Source: CAZEWZ01 sp964516765 (lineage in GTDB: Bacteria; Bacteroidota; Bacteroidia; Flavobacteriales; UBA7430). From it: a stretch of DNA of 7,197 bases. The notes beneath the pieces are model-generated. The model had not been told where the DNA came from. It saw only the letters and a list, made by a program, of their open reading frames with translations, and did not search any database. The translations under genes were made by a program, and so were the position numbers. Positions 6,506-7,197 of this stretch are shown one piece after another; the first letter of the stretch is position 1, and every line of letters begins with the position of its first letter. Where the stretch lies: positions 1 to 7,197 of the forward strand of contig CAZEWZ010000040.1 in NCBI GenBank assembly GCA_964516765.1, in the 5' to 3' direction.

Positions 6506-7197
6506 TTGAAAAAATCATTATTCAAGAGGTTTAAGGGTTGGTTGTTAAGTTTTGTTCTTATCGATCTTATTTCTATCATTACGAGAGGAGTAGAATCCAC
6601 TTTCACAAAAGACAATAAACTTTTGACACTTTTTTTTACAGAGAAAAATTTTGCTGACAACAGCAGATACTTCCTAGAATATCTTCAATCTAATCCCCAT
6701 CATGGATACAAAATCAGAATACTTATTCAGCATAAATTATTGTTTCAGCAGATTGAATCTCTATATCCTCAGATTAGTCATTATTCAAAGAGTTTTTCAG
6801 GATTTAAATTATTTTTTAAGACTAAAAATATTGTCATCTCTCACGGGTCTGATGCCAGTTATTTTTTCCCTTATTTTTTAAATATACATTCTAAGAACAT
6901 TATCAATCTTTGGCACGGAATACCTATTAAACGATTAAGTCTTCAAGTAAAAGGAATACGAGAGGGAAAGTCCAGGAATAGATTTCAAAAGTTTAGTGCA
7001 ATTTGTGCAGCATCAATTTTTGAACAATTTTTATTGGCATCATGTTTTGATATGCATATAGATGATGTATGGTTAACCGGAACCCCAAGAAATGATTATT
7101 TGCTTTCTCCTAACAATAATCTGGTTCATGTACATCCCTACTTAAGTAAAAAAGTCATTCTTTATGCACCCACTTGGCGTGAATATGGTAAGCATTC
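6506..7197 (+). CDS. CDP-glycerol glycerophosphotransferase (TagB/TagF family), 3' end cut by the window edge
   Basis: This enzyme transfers glycerol phosphate from CDP-glycerol to an acceptor, either as a priming or decorating enzyme (TagB-like) or as a polymerase (TagF-like). The visible part cannot distinguish these. The first 230 residues are present and the frame is open to the edge. Conserved features are WHGIPIK (136-142, matching the family WHGTPLK with its catalytic histidine), TGTPRND (191-197) and ILYAPTWRE (218-226). The rest of the active site and the CDP-glycerol pocket lie beyond the window. A basic N-terminus (KKSLFKRFKGW) followed by a hydrophobic stretch (about 12-26) suggests peripheral membrane attachment, as in TagF proteins. 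TTG at 6506 is the most upstream possible start because an in-frame stop lies at 6500-6502. No in-frame ATG occurs until well inside the conserved region. It directly follows tagD, its presumed substrate supplier. Confidence 0.9.
   Translation, partial: MKKSLFKRFKGWLLSFVLIDLISIITRGVESTFTKDNKLLTLFFTEKNFADNSRYFLEYLQSNPHHGYKIRILIQHKLLFQQIESLYPQISHYSKSFSGFKLFFKTKNIVISHGSDASYFFPYFLNIHSKNIINLWHGIPIKRLSLQVKGIREGKSRNRFQKFSAICAASIFEQFLLASCFDMHIDDVWLTGTPRNDYLLSPNNNLVHVHPYLSKKVILYAPTWREYGKH

Overview
The window looks like chromosomal DNA of a Gram-negative Bacteroidota bacterium, most likely of the order Cytophagales (Cyclobacteriaceae/Algoriphagus-like). The reasons are AT-rich base composition, A-rich rather than GGAGG-type sequence before most starts, a DUF4834-type small membrane protein, a Bacteroidota-style YfhO membrane protein, and a CarB that ends before the usual C-terminal regulatory domain. 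The lineage call rests on family recognition from memory, not on a search. All genes found lie on the + strand.

Layout: (1) 2-1897, the C-terminal two thirds of carB, large subunit of carbamoyl-phosphate synthase, cut by the left edge. (2) 1956-2231, a 91-residue DUF4834-like protein with one membrane segment. (3) 2232-2436, a very AT-rich gap of 205 bases with only a weak promoter candidate and no convincing terminator. (4) 2437-4827, a YfhO-family multi-pass membrane protein. (5) 4824-6116, a GT-B fold glycosyltransferase. (6) 6113-6502, a TagD-type glycerol-3-phosphate cytidylyltransferase. (7) 6506 to the right edge, the N-terminal part of a CDP-glycerol glycerophosphotransferase of the TagB/TagF family.

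Genes 4 to 7 are packed as one probable translationally coupled operon. YfhO and the glycosyltransferase share GTGA, the glycosyltransferase and tagD share ATGA, and the last gene starts one codon after the tagD stop, in the same frame. TagD would make CDP-glycerol, and the last enzyme would transfer glycerol phosphate from it to a glycan or lipid-linked acceptor. The glycosyltransferase could build that acceptor, and the YfhO protein could act on the periplasmic side. The likely product is a glycerol-phosphate-decorated or poly(glycerol phosphate) surface glycan. Such chemistry is best known from Gram-positive teichoic acids but also occurs in capsules and O-antigens of some Gram-negatives.

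I saw no RNA genes, CRISPR arrays, insertion sequences or attachment sites. Nothing here is clearly a new system. The points most worth checking are the glycerol-phosphate gene pair in this background, the single in-frame TAG that separates its two enzymes, and the missing regulatory domain of CarB.
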